Shown here: piece after piece, positions 62,805-64,000 of the stretch
How positions within the stretch are numbered: the first letter of the stretch is position 1
How the letters are laid out: every line of letters starts with the position of its first letter
From: Pseudomonas frederiksbergensis
GTDB taxonomy: Bacteria > Pseudomonadota > Gammaproteobacteria > Pseudomonadales > Pseudomonadaceae
Assembly (NCBI RefSeq): GCF_000802155.2
Contig: NZ_JQGJ02000001.1
Location: 248,001 to 312,000, forward strand
Reading direction: 5' to 3'
Length of the DNA stretch: 64,000 bases
Made by a program: the position numbers and the translations under genes
The notes under the pieces: generated by a model
Database searches by the model: none
Seen by the model: the letters and a program-made list of their open reading frames with translations, nothing else
What the model was told of the DNA's origin: nothing

Positions 62805-63668
62805 ATGCAAGCCATTCGCAGCATCCTGGTGGTCATCGAACCTGAACATTCGGAAAGTCTCGCGCTCAAGCGGGCCAAACTGATCGCCGGCGTGACCCAG
62901 GCTCACCTGCACCTGCTGGTGTGCGACAAACACCACGATCATGCGGGCCTGCTCAGCGTACTCAAAAGCGCATTGTTGGCCGACGGCTACAGCGTGTCCA
63001 CTGAACAGGCCTGGAACGAAAGTCTCTACGAAACCATCATCGACGTGCAGCAGGCCGAGGGTTGCGGCTTGGTCATCAAGCAGCATTTCCCCGACAGCCC
63101 GTTGAAAAAAGCCCTGTTGACGCCAGCGGACTGGAAGCTGCTGCGCCATTGCCCGACGCCGGTGCTGCTGGTCAAGACCAGCGGTTCCTGGAAAGACAGG
63201 GTCATCCTGGCGGCAGTCGATGTCGGCAACGCCGATGGCGAGCATCGCCACCTGCACTCGACCATCATCGACCATGGCTATGACATCGCCCTCCTGGCCA
63301 AGGCGCACCTTCACGTCATCAGCGCTCATCCGTCACCGATGCTCTCGGCGGCCGATCCGACTTTCCAGCTCAAGGAAACCATCGAAGCGCAATATCGCGA
63401 GCAATGCCGGGCATTCCAGGCTGAATTCGACATCGACGACCAGCACTTGCACGTTCAGGAAGGCCCGGCGGACGTATTGATCCCCTACATGGCCCACAAG
63501 CTCCAGGCAGCCGTCACGGTGATCGGCACCGTGGCGCGCTCCGGCTTGTCAGGCGTGTTGATCGGCAACACCGCCGAAGCCGTGCTCGATGCGCTGGAAA
63601 GCGACGTACTGGTGCTCAAGCCCCAGGAGGTCGAGGATCACCTGGTGGAGTTGGCGGTGAAGGAATAA
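62805..63668 (+). CDS. Tandem universal stress protein (UspE-like)
   Basis: A 287-residue protein from the ATG at 62805 behind GGAGA. It has two Usp domains, residues 1-145 (SILVVIEPEHSESLALKRAKL) and 150-287 (DRVILAAVDVGN, ending AAVTVIGTVARSGLSGVLIGNTAEAVL). The GxxG-S/T end of domain 2 (GTVARSGLSGVLIGNTAE) is compatible with ATP binding. Usp proteins of pseudomonads under Anr control aid survival without oxygen. The perfect Anr box upstream supports that role. Confidence 0.92.
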   Translation: MQAIRSILVVIEPEHSESLALKRAKLIAGVTQAHLHLLVCDKHHDHAGLLSVLKSALLADGYSVSTEQAWNESLYETIIDVQQAEGCGLVIKQHFPDSPLKKALLTPADWKLLRHCPTPVLLVKTSGSWKDRVILAAVDVGNADGEHRHLHSTIIDHGYDIALLAKAHLHVISAHPSPMLSAADPTFQLKETIEAQYREQCRAFQAEFDIDDQHLHVQEGPADVLIPYMAHKLQAAVTVIGTVARSGLSGVLIGNTAEAVLDALESDVLVLKPQEVEDHLVELAVKE

Positions 63669-63716
63669 AACAGGCGCTGGCGGTAGGCTCCCTCGCCACA
63701 AAAGCCTCCTCACGGC

Positions 63717-64000
63717 TCAGCCGCCGATCGCATCCTTCAGGAACCCCGGCGCGATATAGCGCTGGTAATGGGCTTCGGACAGGAGGAAGAATTCCCGATC
63801 AATGGCATCGCGCAGGTCCGGCAGCTCCCAATCGCGAAACTCCGGCAACAGCACCATGCCGTAGGCTTCCAGGTTGTTGATCACCCGCGCGCCACGGGCG
63901 ATCAGCTGGTAGGCCCAGCAATATTCCGACTGATGCGGCACGAAGCGGATCTTGCGCGCTTCCAGTTGCTGGCGCAGCAACGTTGGATCGAACACCTCCA
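63717..64000 (-). CDS. Unrecognised gene, 3' part (hypothetical)
   Basis: The last approximately 94 codons of a minus-strand gene running off the right edge. The frame is open to the end of the window; a GTG at 63995 is probably internal. The end reads EYCWAYQLIARGARVINNLE, then ELPDLRDAIDREFFLLSEAHYQRYIAPGFLKDAIGG in parts. No membrane segment or signal is visible. I do not recognise the family. Confidence 0.6.
   Translation of the reverse strand, partial: EVFDPTLLRQQLEARKIRFVPHQSEYCWAYQLIARGARVINNLEAYGMVLLPEFRDWELPDLRDAIDREFFLLSEAHYQRYIAPGFLKDAIGG

Noticed and set aside
1..64000. tRNA or rRNA genes, prophage or integrated element
   Set aside because: I saw no tRNA-like cloverleaf, integrase, transposase or att repeats in the window; some could escape reading by eye.

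Overview
This 64 kb window is high-GC gammaproteobacterial chromosome, most likely from a fluorescent Pseudomonas (P. fluorescens complex). The support is an OprD-family porin, an ArsJ/GAPDH arsenate-resistance pair, a galactose dehydrogenase that reads very much like the known P. fluorescens enzyme, an Anr/FNR box, a cytoplasmic BdlA-like receptor, and REP palindromes of the type common in this group. I saw no rRNA, tRNA, insertion sequence, prophage or CRISPR array. It looks like ordinary accessory-rich chromosome with many small regulator/target pairs.

Layout. 0-2.3 kb: the start of an amidohydrolase gene, an MFS importer and a GntR/UTRA regulator (a catabolic cassette running off the left edge). 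2.4-4.7 kb: arsJ and its GAPDH partner behind a promoter with an ArsR-like palindrome in its spacer. 4.9-14 kb: amidase-signature hydrolase, EAL phosphodiesterase, OprD porin, a DNA/RNA non-specific endonuclease, two SDR oxidoreductases, and a lipoprotein PQQ-type sugar dehydrogenase with a DUF2231 membrane protein. 14.2-26.2 kb: a type I secretion locus. It has a 1392-residue repeat protein with three exactly 462-bp repeats, an orphan LuxR regulator with a degenerate receiver, TolC/HlyD/ABC components, and a second cargo of six delta-60-type repeats followed by two RTX modules.

26-45 kb: regulator/enzyme or regulator/transporter pairs: LysR/aldo-keto reductase, HxlR/MFS around a 54-bp perfect interrupted palindrome, LysR/EamA, AraC/CMD and XRE/B3-4. 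Also here are trmK, a lone periplasmic binding protein, a three-domain PNPOx-FNR-ferredoxin fusion, a twin-PAS chemoreceptor, yghU, and a DeoR regulator with galactose dehydrogenase. At 44.3-44.7 kb there is a deletion scar where the C-terminal ends of a LysR gene and a GST gene are fused back to back.

45-64 kb: xylose regulator, isomerase and ABC importer (xylR, xylA, xylF, xylG, xylH) without xylulokinase, and with a REP element between xylF and xylG. Then follow a free-standing leuC/leuD pair, a GAF-GGDEF cyclase, an AraC/LysE region, trkH, a glycine-rich secreted protein, an ada-alkA alkylation-repair pair, a GFA-family protein, miaE, and a tandem universal stress protein behind a perfect Anr box. 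A partial unrecognised gene runs off the right edge.

No wholly new system is proven. The best candidates for a second look are the two-cargo type I secretion locus with its non-canonical regulator, the arsJ-gapdh unit with operator but no arsR in view, the large HxlR-associated palindrome, and the LysR/GST deletion scar.
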